Source of the DNA: Ceriagrion tenellum
Taxonomy: Eukaryota > Arthropoda > Insecta > Odonata > Coenagrionidae
Assembly: GCA_963169105.1 (NCBI GenBank)
Contig: OY720633.1
Coordinates: forward strand, 35,108,795 to 35,172,794
Length of the DNA stretch: 64,000 nucleotides
Direction: 5' to 3'
Each line of letters starts with the position of its first letter. Position 1 is the stretch's first letter. Below, in pieces: positions 1 to 11,528 of this stretch. A program made the translations under genes and the position numbers. The notes under the pieces were generated by a model, which was not told the origin of the DNA, ran no database searches, and saw only the letters and a program-made list of their open reading frames with translations.

Positions 1-349
1 TTTGAATATATTTGTATATTTATTATGCTCAGTAGTAACAGATAGGTATGTTAACTTTTCTGGTTTTTGAAGTCCCTCCACACCCTCACCTTATGATTGG
101 CATTCTGAGGATTTTGTCCCAACGTCTATGGCAACTCTATTATACATTTTGTTTTGTTCGTGCTTGCATCATTTTTGTCATGAAACATGCTGAAATACAT
201 CAAAACTCAGTTTATGATTCCTAATTTTACTTGCTACTTCACATGATTGTATACATATTCTGTATTTTCATGCGAACCTGTTGATGATTCCTATTTTGTG
301 TTCATGTTACCGTTGGAAATGAAACTAAAATATTAATTAAATTTTACAG

Positions 350-1568
350 ATTTCAAATATTTACAAGAGATCGTGCAGGCTGAGGCAGAAGGAAGTCTGC
401 CTCAGCAGAAAGTGTTAGTGATGTGGTGGGGAAAGGTGAGTAGTTGAATAGCTGTGTTATTGGATAATGGAATTCTTTTTCCTTGAAGCTAGTTTCCTGT
501 GCTTTTTTTCTAAATGGAACTCATGTTATTACTCTTCTTACAGAACAGGAGAGACACCACCAGTGGGGGCAGGAGCAGACTCTGCTCCTCCTGGAAACCT
601 ACAGAGAGAAGGAGGAGTTGTTCTCCTCAGGCCGGGTGCGACATAGCAAGGTGTGGGAGGAGATTTCAAGTGTAATAAGGGAGACGTGCGCTTGAGGTCA
701 CTGGCAAACAGTGCCAAACAAAAATAAGTGGCCTCAAGCGCACATATGGCGAAATAAAAGCCAAGAAGGCAAAGTCGGGCAATGGGGCCATTACTTGGCC
801 ATATATGGAGGTAATATGAATTTAATTAGCTGGTTTATTTTCCAAGGTATATGGTCTCTGTTTCCTCTTACACCTTACTCTATTGCAGGTCATGGACTCC
901 ATATTTGCTAAAAAAGCTTGGGTGCAGCCGCCATGCACTGCATCGAGTGATGGCCCCATGCTGCCACCTGCTGTCTCTCCAAATGCAGGTTAGTGGGTGA
1001 TGGGTCTATAAAGGAGCTTCTTATTTTGTTGTAGCTGAAGAAGTTACACTGCCTAATGACTTGCTGCATTTGTGAAAGAGAATAGCCATTCACTTCCACT
1101 TCCATTCTCATATTGCTCTGTAGTACAGTTACTGTCTAGCAGCCATACCATACTTTTTAATGGAAGTTAATATGATTATCCATGTAAAGGTTTCCCCGAC
1201 CATTTGCCCTTTAATTTTGGGGAGTAGCTCTTCACTTAAATGGTTGGGTCTGTCTTGTTCTCTGATGCCCTACATGGATGCAAGCTGGTTAGGGATGTCA
1301 AAAGTTGTGTCGAAGTTGAATGAAATATTTTCATTACAGGATCATCAAAAAAAAAAAAAAAATGGAGGTGATGTTAGAGGAATTGGTGGGCGAAGTCCAA
1401 AATGCCCGAGATCGGGCAGAGGAAAAATACCAGGAGAGGGAGAGATCGAGGAAGGAGAAGGAGAAGAGGAAGAAGGAAGAGGAGGTGGCCAGGCAGAGGC
1501 GACACAAAGAGCGCCAGGAACTTCAGCGGGAGATGTTGGAAGTGTTAAAATCCATTGCCAATAAATAA
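350..1568 (+). pseudogene. Harbinger Myb/SANT-like DNA-binding protein gene
   Basis: Four exons are supported by splice signals: 350-435 (AG before, GTGAGT after), 544-810 (AG, then GTAATA), 889-988 (AG, GTTAGT) and 1340-1568 (AG, stop TAA). Exon 2 encodes a trihelix/MADF-like domain with spaced tryptophans (HHQWGQEQ, KVWEEIS), then GKQCQTKISGLKRTYGEIK and a WPYM ending. Exon 4 opens with a lysine run coded by a 17-base A tract, followed by a strongly charged coiled coil rich in E, K and R. A one-base frameshift near 680-692 separates the first helices from the rest of the domain. The first exon or start codon upstream of 350 was not identified. AATAAA overlaps the stop region near 1560. Confidence 0.75.
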
Positions 1569-2197
1569 ATTTGTATATTTATTTTTTTATTAAAATTATT
1601 TCGCTACGTAATTTGCATATTTATTTCCATTTTCCTTCTGTTATGTATGCATCAGCGATTCATGTTTAAAATATGGGCGAGGCAATAGTGGAGGTAGTGG
1701 GAGGAGACTAGAGGAGTGGGAAGGAGGTAGTGGCGGAAAAAAAAGGGAGAATCAGGTAAAACCAAGGGGGGAACGGACTAAACCGTGAGAGAAAGGCCAA
1801 GAAACAGCAAGAGGGGGAAAAAGTAGGGAGGGGGAAGAAGGCAGGGAATAGGCATGTCATTAGAACGTGGGGAAGCGGCGCTAGGGAAAGGAGGGAAAGG
1901 AAAGAAAGTACCTATCCTTGATGTTTTCAATGATGCCAACCTTTGGTGACCTTCCAACGTAACCAATCATATTTGATGATGAAAAGCAAGAGTCTGTCAA
2001 TGAATTGACAAGAGTTGAAAACTACGGTAAAGGGAATGACAACAATGCATAAATAATACTTGTTCACTCTTCAGATGGTAGAAATTTTAATCTCAAGACA
2101 TAGTAACACATATTCCAGACGACATTATACCCACCAAATACCCAAAAAGCTACACAATCAAATTCTGCATTATACGGTTCCTTTTCAGGACCCTTAA

Positions 2198-4227
2198 CTA
2201 CCGTACTTCCACATTACCCAAATCTACAGGGGGAGGAACAATGGGATTTACTTCCTCCTCATGCCATCCAACTCCCTCGACTAACTCATCATTTTGCAGG
2301 AGACAAACATTGTGGAGTACACAGCAAGCTAAAATAAATTCTGGTACTTTTTCAATGGTCGTCATGGACAGCTTGTCCCGTAAACTGCGAAACCTTCCCT
2401 TTAAAAGGCCAAAGGCTCTTTCAATTGTTTGCCTGGCCTGGGATAACCTGCAGTTGAAATTTATTTGGGCAGGTGTCAGGTGCCCATTGTCTCTGAAGGG
2501 GACCATCATGTGGGGGTGGATGGCATATGCACCATCCCCCAATAGGTGGCAGCCATTTGGGAAATACGCTTCACCTGCTGCCATGTACTCGGCGATTGCA
2601 GAGTTCTTTAAAACTCCCCAAGCTGTATGAAGCTCCCCAAGTCATTGCACACTGCCTGTAAAAAGAAGTTGCAAAGTTGAGCTAGTTACCAAACAAGTAG
2701 CAAAAGAAGTCCATATAACATCTCAAATCAGGCAGAGGAGTGTCAGGTGACCATCACCGATTTCTCTTAAAGTTATTTATGTGATAGCAGTATCCTTATG
2801 ATGAATGATGACTACTTTATGTAAGCTCAGAACCGAACTGATATAAAGCTATGATCCTTTGAACATTGCTGTGTCAAGCCTCAGTGCAAAAAATGAAAGG
2901 ACTGCCAAGACTTAGTAAAATGGAAATTTTACTAAGTCTTGATGTATCTATCATGTAAGTATGTATCTGTAAGTATCTATCATTTCAGGTTAAAGTAAAA
3001 CTGATGCATTTCAATGATATGGAGTACAAGGTAATGATGCAATATGATGGAAATTAGGCTCAGAACTACCTACCTGCAAATGCACAGCATAAACATCTTT
3101 CCGAGAAATATAAGATTGTGCATCTTCCTTGGGTGCATCAATGTGGATATGGGTTCCATCAACAGCCCCAATGACATCAGGGAACCCCGACTTCTGAAGG
3201 AACCCCTCCTTTACCCTCTCGCATTCATTACCACTGGGCCAACGGATGAATCTTGGTGCTATGCAATGCAAAGCATAGGTGACCCTACGCAACGCCCGTA
3301 GAGCAGTAGCCTTACCCACGTTGAACTTTTCACACACAGACCTGGGGAAGATGAAGACCATTGTTATCCTAGACATAAGTTTGCTATGCTATCAATCTAA
3401 TACACATAACATGTACCACTAACAAATAGCAAGCAAATAAAAATAAACCATTGTTCACAAGCCATAAATATTACTTTTTAGGAAGTACACATACTCCATG
3501 AAGTTACTAGTTCAAGAGATGAGAAAAGGCATCCATTGGTACCAACCTATAGCTATCTGGAGTGCCCATGTACCACAAGGCTAACAACAGTTGTTTGTGG
3601 GCTGACAGGGGTTGCCTTCCCCTGCCTGTCACAGCCACCGTTGCCTCAACAGACGGTCCGATTAACGACAGGACGTGTGCAAATGTAGAAGGCAGCATCC
3701 TACATCATAAATTATACATTACATGCATGTTTCCATGTATTGCAGCAAAGATCAGTTGAAAAAAGACAACTTAGTGAATACATTCAAACACTACGAAAAT
3801 ATTTGCAAGATATGGTTCTTGTTTTTCACTAATAACATTGCAAATTTCGAAGGCAAGGTGTTACACCACTATAACTACAAAGTAACAGATTCATGTTATT
3901 ATGTCCGAGCATTAAAGTCATCCATCTTAAGCATTTCCCGTAGGAAGATGAAATAGCAAAAACTCACCTGAAATGGCTTTTAAAAGTGGCCTCCGAATAA
4001 TTTGCCACAACATCCTCCACATAGTTGTGAATGCGCGGCAGAGGAACACATTCCCCACGCACTTGCCCGGCAAAAAAGAAAGCGTAAATTGACGCCAGTT
4101 CCATGGTTTGATTATTTAAATCTGTCTCTTCATCGGTTGATGAGGAGTCAGTATCGCTTGTATACTCAGAACTTTCGCTGGCATCCAGCATCTCCTTAAC
4201 TAATTGCGATAAGGCCACGTTTTCCAT
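2198..4227 (-). pseudogene. Harbinger DDE transposase (DDE_Tnp_4 type)
   Basis: Four exons join in phase: 4227-3968 (start ATG, donor GTGAGT), 3699-3547 (donor GTTGGT), 3341-3074 (donor GTAGGT) and 2655-2198 (stop). Exon 1 encodes an acidic serine-rich N-terminus. Exon 3 carries the helix-turn-helix-like stretch VCEKFNVGKATALRAL and the first catalytic aspartate in GAVDGTHIHI. Exon 4 carries the second aspartate in LLGDGAYAI and the glutamate in IERAFGLLKGRFR. The enzyme would cut and paste the element. Soon after the exon 4 acceptor, near 2620-2635, the frame breaks by one base, so no intact protein is possible. Confidence 0.88.
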
Positions 4228-4392
4228 GATTCTCTAAAATGTATAAAGAAATTATGAAATATTGTACAAATTGACATACTCTGCTTCATATTTCCACGTA
4301 TTTCATTAAGGCTTACCCCCAATCCACGATGCGAAAGGATTTGAAATAAAATTGACCACGCTCCTGGCTACAAACGTAAGTATATATATATA

Positions 4393-4417
4393 CAGTGAAA
4401 CCTCTGTTCACGGACAC
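4393..4417 (+). repeat. Tigger left terminal inverted repeat
   Basis: About 25 bases starting CAGTGAAACCTCT and ending ACGGACAC. They pair with the right end with a few mismatches, and are followed by further copies of the subterminal ACTTACGGACACCTCT motif up to about 4540. Confidence 0.85.
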
Positions 4418-4697
4418 CTCTGACTTACGGACACCTCTGACTTAGGGACAGTATTCAATTCCCCGGCAGAAGGATATGCATTTGTATGAGGATCAAACCT
4501 CTAGTATACGGACACTCCCACTTACGGACACGGACACCTTGTTGGGCAAAATTTATCTCTTATGCGGACACCATCGCCATGGGTTTTCTGACCCATATAT
4601 CAAAAATGGAAAGTTTTTCCTCGAAAAATAGCGTTTATGAATAGCTGGAGGAAAGAGAACAGGGAAAATGGTCAAACTTGTGAAGATACAAGAATGC

Positions 4698-5046
4698 GCA
4701 TATGGGGGAATGAACGAAAGGGTGTCCTGGAATGCATTCTTGGATATGCTAATCCCAAACGAAAGAGTACCTCGGCCAGACGCGCGTAGGACCCTCGAGC
4801 AAGCGGTTGCCTATGATTCGTACGCAGCAGTCTACAGATAACACAACTCGCAGAGGGGGAATAAACAAAAGGGTGTCTTGGAATGAATTCTTGGAAATGC
4901 TAATCCCAAACGAAGGAGCACCTCACGGAGGCCTTGGCCCCGAGGGTTGCGGGACACGGCCACGAAGGAGGCCTCAGTAAGACTCGCGTAGGGTGACCGC
5001 TGCCCTCGAGCAATCGGCTGCCTATGATTCATACGCAGCCAATTAT
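4698..5046 (+). repeat. Diverged tandem duplication in the Tigger 5' region
   Basis: Segment 4698-4834 is repeated with changes at 4852-5046. Shared blocks include GGGTGTC(C/T)TGGAATG, ATGCTAATCCCAAACGAA and CCTCGAGCAA(G/T)CGG followed by GCCTATGATTC(G/A)TACGCAGC. The second copy has about 50 extra bases in the middle. It lies between the left terminal repeat and the transposase start, in untranslated sequence. Confidence 0.75.
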
Positions 5047-5218
5047 CAGCCGTCTTCTACTGTTGGATGTAGAACTCTTAAGGGCTTTCGACAGATCATC
5101 CACTTTCAGCACCTTTCGAACCTCTCCAACTGTGCCACCTTGCCGTCACTTGTGCGTTTTGACAGTTCTGTTACTGTACTGTTTACGGTGCTAGGGGGCA
5201 TCTCGATTTTATTACACG

Positions 5219-6729
5219 ATGCCGAAGGGTAAAAGTCTTTCCTTACGAGAGAAAGTGCAGGTGTTGGAACTTGCGGATAAAGAAAAGAGTGGTGTCCGTA
5301 AATTAGCGGTTCATTTTGGTGTGAGTAAGACTCAAATCGCTGATATTCTGAAGCAGAAGGAGACCATCATGAAGTTGTGGACGGAAAATCATAATGAAAA
5401 CGTTAAAAAAGTGATTCCTTCGAGAAACAAATTGGACGCTGTTCTTTTCGAGTGGTTCACGAAAGTGAGGGCAAATAATTTGCCAGTCTCCGGACCACTT
5501 TTACAGGAAAAAGCGCTTGAAGTTGCAGTGGCACTGGGTATAGAGAACTTTAAGGCCTCAAATGGGTGGCTGGAAAAATTCCGTTTAAGACATAATATCG
5601 TGTTTAAAGCTGTGTGCGGGGAGGCTGCAGAGGTGTGCAAAGAAGGTGCTACGGAGTGGATTGAAAGGTTACCTGTGCTGCTAGAAAACTTCGAACCCAG
5701 GGACATCTACAATGCAGATGAAACAGGATTGTTTTTTAGAGCCTTACCTAACAAAACCCTGGCCCTAAAATCAGAAAAATGTTCTGGAGGGAAGGCGTCT
5801 AAGGAGAGGCTGACGGTCTTACTTGGCGCAAACATAGGTGATTTTCTGAGACCGCTGGTGATAGGAAAAGCTGAAAATCCAAGGTGCTTCAAATGAGTGA
5901 GTAAAGATAAACTACCCATTACGTGGAAATCAATTAGAAGGCTTGGATGACTACAGAGATAATGACAGAGTGGTTGCAAAAACTCGATAAAAAAATTGGA
6001 CAGGAAAAAAAGAAAGATTTTGCTGTTTCTTGACAATGCTCCTTGCCATCCCGATTTAAAGTTAAAAAATATCAAATTTTTTTCCCTCCAAACACTACAA
6101 GTGTATTACAACCAATGGACCAAGGCATCATTAAAAATTTCAAAGTCCTCTACAGAAAGTTCATTTTAAAAAGCATGATGTCTAAAGTTGACCACGGGCA
6201 TTCCCACATTCGTGTGGGGAAGTCGATAACTGTTCTTGATGCAATATTTTGGATTGATCGAGCGATGAAAAACATAAAAAGTTCAACCGTGTGTAATTGT
6301 TTTGTTAAATCGGGGTTCTGTAAAATTGAATTATCACCAGAGGTGGAAGATGTTACAGATGGCTTGCAGTTGGACATTTTGTTAAACGATGCTGGCGAAA
6401 GTACTGAATATGTGAGCATTAATTATAATTTGTTAACCGTGGACCAGGAGGTTGACATGGATGAAATTATTAAAAGTACTCTTGATGATGGAGACGGCGA
6501 AATCGGTGAAAGTGATGACAGTGAGTCTGAGCCAATAGTGGAAGAGATGCTTGTGGTATCGTATGCCGATGCGTTGCATCAAATTGAACTGTTCAAAAAA
6601 TTTTGCATTTCAAAAGGCAACAGTGAGGCATTAAGTAGCCTTATTGATGTACAGTTAAATTTTGAAAAAGAATTTGTTACAAAAAGAAATAAACAAACCA
6701 AAATCAATGATTTATTTACGCCTAAGTGA
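5219..6729 (+). pseudogene. Tigger transposase (CENP-B-like, DDE_1), broken
   Basis: The first ATG in good context (5219) opens a frame with a CENP-B/psq helix-turn-helix (about residues 5-55, with LREKVQVLELADKEKSGVRK and VSKTQIADILKQK), then a CENPB/Tc5 DNA-binding domain (about 70-135, GWLEKFRLRHNI). The DDE domain starts at YNADETGLFF, which holds the first aspartate. The frame stops at TGA 5894. Shifted frames then resume with LLFLDNAPCHPDLKLKNI (second aspartate) and, from 6043, PNTTSVLQPMDQGIIKNFK (third aspartate), running to a stop at 6727. One in-frame stop plus at least one indel between about 5894 and 6060 inactivate it. The tail is acidic and rich in D, E and S. Confidence 0.92.
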
Positions 6730-7003
6730 GTTTCATTTTTGTATGTATACATATTAAAATGTGTAAATGCTTCGAGAATTTTAAATATATATGAGTAAAT
6801 GCATTACGTTATTTTATTGTTTCCAAATTATTTTTAATTATTCAGAAGTGATATTTGAAACAAAAGGATTTTTTTCAGCTGCCTTTAATTCCTACAGTAT
6901 AATATTTTCGTGGTAAAATAAAGCGTAAAAATTATGTTTTCTTAGGGTCACCTCCAACTTACGGACACCTCTCACTTACGGACACATTTTCTAGGACCGT
7001 TAC

Positions 7004-7026
7004 TGTCCGTAAGTGAGAGGTTTCAC

Positions 7027-7028
<2 letters not shown>
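7004..7028 (-). repeat. Tigger right terminal inverted repeat
   Basis: This reads CAGTGAAACCTCTCACTTAC on the minus strand and matches the left end. Subterminal copies of the same ACTTACGGACA motif lie just inside it at 6956-6985. Confidence 0.85.
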
Positions 7029-7061
<33 letters not shown>

Positions 7062-7064
7062 ATG

Positions 7065-7123
<59 letters not shown>

Positions 7124-7140
7124 TTATTTATTTATTATAG
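7028..7140. repeat. TG/TATG/TA/TTTA microsatellite
   Basis: Successive short runs of TG, GTAT, TA and TTTA repeats directly follow the Tigger end. A second TA/TG tract lies at 7262-7320 and a third at 7678-7710. All three border the hammerhead-like units of the next entry. Confidence 0.95.
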
Positions 7141-7151
7141 ATATATATACT

Positions 7152-7195
7152 TATTTCTGAAGAAGGCGGTTGTGTCCGCCGAATATATAAAAATA
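7152..7195 (+). ncRNA. Hammerhead ribozyme-like core, copy 1
   Basis: The order is TATTT (stem I), CTGAAGA, one extra A, GGCGG-TTGTGT-CCGCC (perfect stem II), GAA, then T-ATAT-A (palindromic minimal stem III with the usual A-U pair replaced by U-A), one unpaired A, and AAATA, which pairs with the opening TATTT. Layout and spacing match a type I hammerhead. The base between CTGANGA and stem II and the GAAU in place of GAAA are departures that may abolish cleavage. Confidence 0.5.
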
Positions 7196-7269
7196 TCTGT
7201 GACCTTTTCTTTGTTTTTGTGTGTTCTATGTGTAACTGCCAGTCACGCCTGTGACATTTTTTATAATGT

Positions 7270-7316
<47 letters not shown>

Positions 7317-7446
7317 CATTATAAAAAATATACCTCAATACATTTTTATAATGTATGTATATACATATACATACATTATAAAAAATGTCACAGGCGTGAC
7401 TGGCAGTTACACATAGAACACACAAAAACAAAGAAAAGGTCACAGA

Positions 7447-7490
7447 TATTTTTATATATTCGGCGGACACAACCGCCTTCTTCAGAAATA
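7447..7490 (-). ncRNA. Hammerhead ribozyme-like core, copy 2
   Basis: Same core as copy 1, on the opposite strand, with identical stem I (TATTT/AAATA), CTGAAGA, stem II GGCGG/CCGCC and GAAT. Confidence 0.5.
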
Positions 7491-7533
7491 AGTAGGTACT
7501 TATTACCTACCTATTTCTACCTCAGTACCTACT

Positions 7534-7577
7534 TATTTCTGAAGAAGGCGGTTGTGTCCGCCGAATATATAAAAATA
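7534..7577 (+). ncRNA. Hammerhead ribozyme-like core, copy 3
   Basis: Same core as copies 1 and 2 with all paired positions kept. A GT-rich stretch downstream is a few bases shorter than in copies 1 and 2. Confidence 0.5.
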
Positions 7578-7863
7578 TCTGTGACCTTTTCTTTGTTTGT
7601 GTTCTATGTGTAACTGCCAGTCACGCCTGTGACATTTTTTATAATATTTGTGCACTACACGTGTTTTTTGTCGAGTGGAGATATATATATATATATATAC
7701 ACATATATATGGGATAATTTTTAACAATAACGTCAATCATTCAACGTTCTTTCATGTGAAACATATTATTTGTACATGTACACACGCTCTTTTACTTACA
7801 AATATTTTCCATTTTATCGTGATGTTAATATGTATCTACATTGTTAAAAATTCACCAGAGAGA

Positions 7864-9999
7864 CATTAAAATTAAAGGCACGGATAATCGCGGGCTATAC
7901 CGCAGATCAGTCAGTCCTCCACCCGCCTTCCCTCACGCAGTTTTTTGAACATGATTATTCTGGCGCCATCTTCGCATCAGATCAAATCCGTTCCGATTTG
8001 CGCATACGCTTCAAGAGCTTCAAAGCGTGTCAGCAATTCGGAACGATAGCTCCAACGCTCCAGCTTGATGCGCATCATGCGTGATTCGGAACGCACCCTG
8101 GCACTCTCGTGCCGAGACAAATGGCACTGACTCGTCCGAATGTTCAAGTACGAAGGAGATGCGATTCTACAGGGCTCTCCTTTAGGCTGGGAAGAAATTG
8201 CGGAAGGATTGAGATCAAGTAATGGCTCAACTCGGGTCCTGAGTGTGTGGAAGCAGGGAGGACTCGTGAGGAAAAGACACGAGTAAAAAGGACAAGATGA
8301 TATGAGCACTGCGCAATGCGTCGTAATATACAGTGTAGGAGGTGTAGAGGCGAGGATGGTAGCAAAGGCTGTTTCATTTATAGCTGGCATCTAAAGGAAA
8401 GATTTGACTCGACTTTTATGGGCTCTCGAAAAAAGAAAACTTTGCGAGAAGGAAATAATTGAAGAAATCATGGCCACACAATGTTCCAACTAAAAGTGAC
8501 AAGTCCCGGTAGTCGAGCACTTCGGTGGCCGCATGAGAAGAATTTGTTAGTTACCGAATTATTACCTACCAAGCTGGAAGTCACACTCTAAGATCGAAGA
8601 AAAGACGAAAAGGTGTAATTCTGAGTCTTAGAGGGACATATAGGTATTCGAATCGTAGCCTGTTATGGTAATAACGATCATTGACAAAATGGCATGCGAG
8701 TTACCTGAAGACGTTAGAGAATAAGAAGAAAAAATAATACTCGGGTTCAAGACAAAGATTTACACATGTAAACGAAGGCTATGGTATGATGAATGGCTTT
8801 TTAAGGTCAGGAAGAAAAGTAAAGGCCGGATACAACGGACAAAAATTAAAAAGCATACGGGTAATTTAGCAGGAGAGTCAAAACAATGGTCAAATTTAAG
8901 ACAAAATTTTGCTTTTAAAACAATAATCAGGCATGAGTTAAGAGTCCACGGGTCCAAAAAGGAATTAAACCCTTCTCAAAACTTGTCAATAAATCACTTT
9001 GTCGGGATCGGAAAATATTCCACGTTTATCGGAGCTACCCAACCGACGATAAATAAAAACATTCGTTAGGGCTTTCAAAATGTGGTCGGAATAGTAAAGT
9101 CGCTCCGAATGCCACGAAGTTTTAATTAAATGCTTGACTAGGTAAAATTTACAAAATTAGGAGTAATAACCCTTTCTGCCTCCAGTTTTCGTTACGCGAC
9201 CACCATGAGAATTTACCCCATTACTCATAAAATGATCATTAAACAAATTCATCTCCCACTAAAAGTATAGTGCTCCCATGCCCCTTTTTCTGACTTACCA
9301 CGGCTGCAATCCTGCAAGATCCACCAATATTCACCTCTGGGCTGAGAGATAGCAGGTCATCGTTCTCCTGGTAGGACTCCCTGAGAATCAACGAGGAAAA
9401 TTGACGATAAGAATTATTGTAAGACACGTGGAATTACCATCTATTGTGATAGTACAATCCTATCTCTCTTGTACGGCAAAAATGGACAATATAAGTTTGC
9501 TCTCGAGTCGCGTTTAGAAGAAGTGGTAAAGAAAAGAATAAATACCGATTCGTAACACGTCTCTCTTAAAATACTTCTGTTTCTCCGAAATTACATTCAC
9601 GACAAGGACGAATATTCATAAAAGACGCGATTACCTTCAGTAAATCCTTCATAACCAAACACTCCACCAGGACTGAGCTCCGATCTCACACGAATACGGC
9701 ATTCGACTGATTGATTCCTCGAAAGTCATTGTGGTGGCGCGCCGATCGTTTCCACTCCAAGTCAATGGTGGGAGAGGTATTTTGATCCCAAAAAAAGAGG
9801 TAGGGTTGTCTCATTCCCAAATAGGGCTTCGATTTCTTGGGTTTAAAGGACTAATAAGACGTAATTTGAAGCTGTTAAAAAAAAGAGTAAAAAGCAGCGA
9901 AAATATTTCCGGCTGCTAGCCTCGAACCCGGGGAAACTTCGAACGCCGAGGACGCGAATACTAGGAAGTAGGGACAAAACGGACAAAACCGCGTCCATC
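7864..9999. other. No recognisable gene or element
   Basis: About 2.1 kb without a supported gene. Open frames exist (for example minus 8390-7977) but show no family resemblance. The position upstream of the gypsy pol remnant makes a decayed gag region possible, but no zinc knuckle or protease motif was seen. A tRNA B-box-like CCGGGTTCGAGGC is present on the minus strand near 9920. Confidence 0.4.
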
Positions 10000-11490
10000 A
10001 ACCTGGGTAAGGGCCATTTTTAGTTCCGTGTAATGCCGTTCGGATTACACAGTGTTGGGGCAACCTTTCAAAGATTGATGGATACGGTGATAGGGGCAGA
10101 TTTGAACTGTACTGTTTTACGTATTTGGATGACATTGTAACTGTCAGTAAAACATGAGGACCACGAGAAAATGCTTCACCGCGCCTTTGCTCTGCTCCGA
10201 GAGGCCGAGTCAATCACCAAAAGTGTAGCTTCTTTATGGAAAAGCTGAAATTCCTTAGGTAGGTACATGGAAGGTAACGGGAAACTCGAAGCTGATCCCA
10301 AGCATATTGAATCCGTTCGAGGTTATTCTACCTCGAGGTTCGAGGTCACGCAACTCTAGCAATAAAATTTCGTAATCACCTATAGCAAAGGTAAATCGAA
10401 AGTCGTCCAAGACGCGCTTTCACACATCTATTTTATCGGAACTCCTGAATGGCAGGGGAAAAAGGTCGACGATCCTTGGTATTTAGAATTGAACAAGAGC
10501 GTGGAGAACCAGCCAGAATCAAATCTAGAATACCTACGTTATAGTTGACGGTCAAATATATCATCACGGACACCACGGAGGAGAGATGGGTCAAGGCTAA
10601 ACTTGTTGGGCCCCTCGAGAGCCGACAAACCCACTTAGTAGCCCTATGCTGGACACTTGGGGTTTTATTAGACATATAAACGAGTGAGGTTTTACCTCTG
10701 GCCCACACTACGGAGAGACGTAGCAAAATACGTGAGTAGTTGAGAGGTCTGTCAGAGATATAAGGCCGATAGAAAAAAGGGGCTGGAGAAATGAGGGCGA
10801 AGAAGGACCTAACCCCCCCACCCCCCTCTCGGGCCAATATTCTCGACAGATATCATTGGACCCCTTCCGAGGTCGAGATCAGGACTTAAATATGTATTGG
10901 TTTTCCTAGACACTAGCACGCACTGGCCGATTGATATTCCATCGCACTCTGTTAGGGCAGAAGTTTTAACTAAACAGCTCCTTTGCAATTCATTAACCAT
11001 TGGGGGTGTCCAGTAATATTGCCGTGTGATAACGGCCCCCAGTTCGTTCGAGAATATTGCAGCGTGCTTGTGAGGCCTACGGAATAAAGCTTGCGCATAT
11101 CGCACCCTTTCATCCCCGCGCGAAGCCCACGGAAAGGAGCATACATACGCTGAAGTATATGATCGCTATGTATTGTCGTGGCGACCAAAGAACATGGGAT
11201 GAGGGTATTCCCCATTTTATATTTGCCTTAAGATCAGCCAAACAAGAGACTACTGGTTTTCCCATGCTACTTTAAACTTGGTGAGGGATCGATCGATCGA
11301 TCCCCCCCCCCCCCCCGTGGAAACTTAACCACATCTTATCGGATGCCATAAAAGTTCCGGGCTGAAAAACATGGAACCAAAATTTGAAGGTCCATACCGA
11401 GTCAAGATGAAAGAGTCCCCAACAATATACCGACTCAAATATCTGCATAGAAAGAAAGAATGCACCGTTCATGTCGAAGACCTCTGACCT
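10000..11490 (+). pseudogene. Gypsy pol remnant (RT, RNase H tail, integrase)
   Basis: Near 10025-10085 the reading FRVMPFGLHSVGATFQRLMD is the RT palm motif (family: MPFGLxNAxATFQR). TATTTGGATGACATT at about 10118 encodes the catalytic YLDDI in a shifted frame. At 10390-10440 KSKVVQDALSHI resembles the end of the RNase H region (family: ADALSR). From 10845 an integrase core follows: DIIGPLPRSRSGLKYVLVFL (first D), a second D near CDNGP at about 11025, and PFHPRAKPTERSIHTLKYMI (E in place). A C-terminal FEGPYRVK...HVEDL segment ends near 11488. Many stops and frameshifts are present. Confidence 0.82.
11280..11318 (+). repeat. (GATC)n followed by a 17-base C run
   Basis: A simple repeat inside the gypsy remnant, between the integrase core and its C-terminal domain. 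It adds to the frame damage there. Confidence 0.9.
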
Positions 11491-11528
11491 GTACTGTAAT
11501 GGTATTGTTTTTTTCAGAGGGGACGCTG

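Larger units (their letters stand above)
350..4227. mobile_element. PIF/Harbinger DNA transposon, damaged copy
   Basis: Two convergent split genes typical of PIF/Harbinger elements lie here: a plus-strand Myb/SANT-like DNA-binding gene (350-1568) and a minus-strand DDE transposase (4227-2198). In this superfamily the Myb-like protein helps the transposase reach the element ends and the nucleus. Both genes carry frameshifts, so this copy is dead. The outer terminal repeats and the 3-bp target duplication were not identified. The left end may lie before position 350 or outside the window, and the right end must lie before the Tigger element that starts at 4393. Confidence 0.85.
4393..7028 (+). 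mobile_element. Tigger/pogo-type DNA transposon (Tc1/mariner superfamily)
   Basis: The element begins with CAGTGAAACCTCT after a TA dinucleotide and ends with the inverted counterpart AGAGGTTTCACTG at 7028. Inside both ends the motif ACTTACGGACACCTCT recurs in tandem, as is usual for subterminal transposase binding sites. The length of 2636 bp fits a Tigger element carrying one transposase gene. The right flank reads TG rather than TA, so one target-site copy has mutated. The left TA lies in a short TA repeat and the right end abuts a TG/TA microsatellite. Confidence 0.9.
7147..7660. repeat. Three copies (+,-,+) of a ~125-bp hammerhead-like unit
   Basis: A unit running from ACTTATTTCTGAAGAAGGCG to GCCTGTGACATTTTTTATAA occurs three times: plus at 7149-7265, minus at about 7371-7496 and plus at about 7529-7646. 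The copies are almost identical, and the third lacks a short GT-rich stretch. Copies 1 and 2 form a long inverted repeat separated by a TA/TG tract. Each holds a hammerhead ribozyme-like core, entered separately. Such short units are known as terminal pieces of Penelope-like retroelements, and that origin is inferred here. Confidence 0.75.

Noticed and set aside
7013..7324. 103-codon frame rich in Y, I, C and V
   Set aside because: It is produced by TA/TG microsatellites and is not a gene.
7977..8390. 137-codon minus-strand open frame
   Set aside because: No recognisable domain, and a second frame is open in the same place, as expected by chance in a GC-richer patch.
9731..9960. tRNA-like B box on the minus strand and a 62-codon plus frame
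   Set aside because: Only the B box matches; no A box or paired arms at the right spacing were seen.
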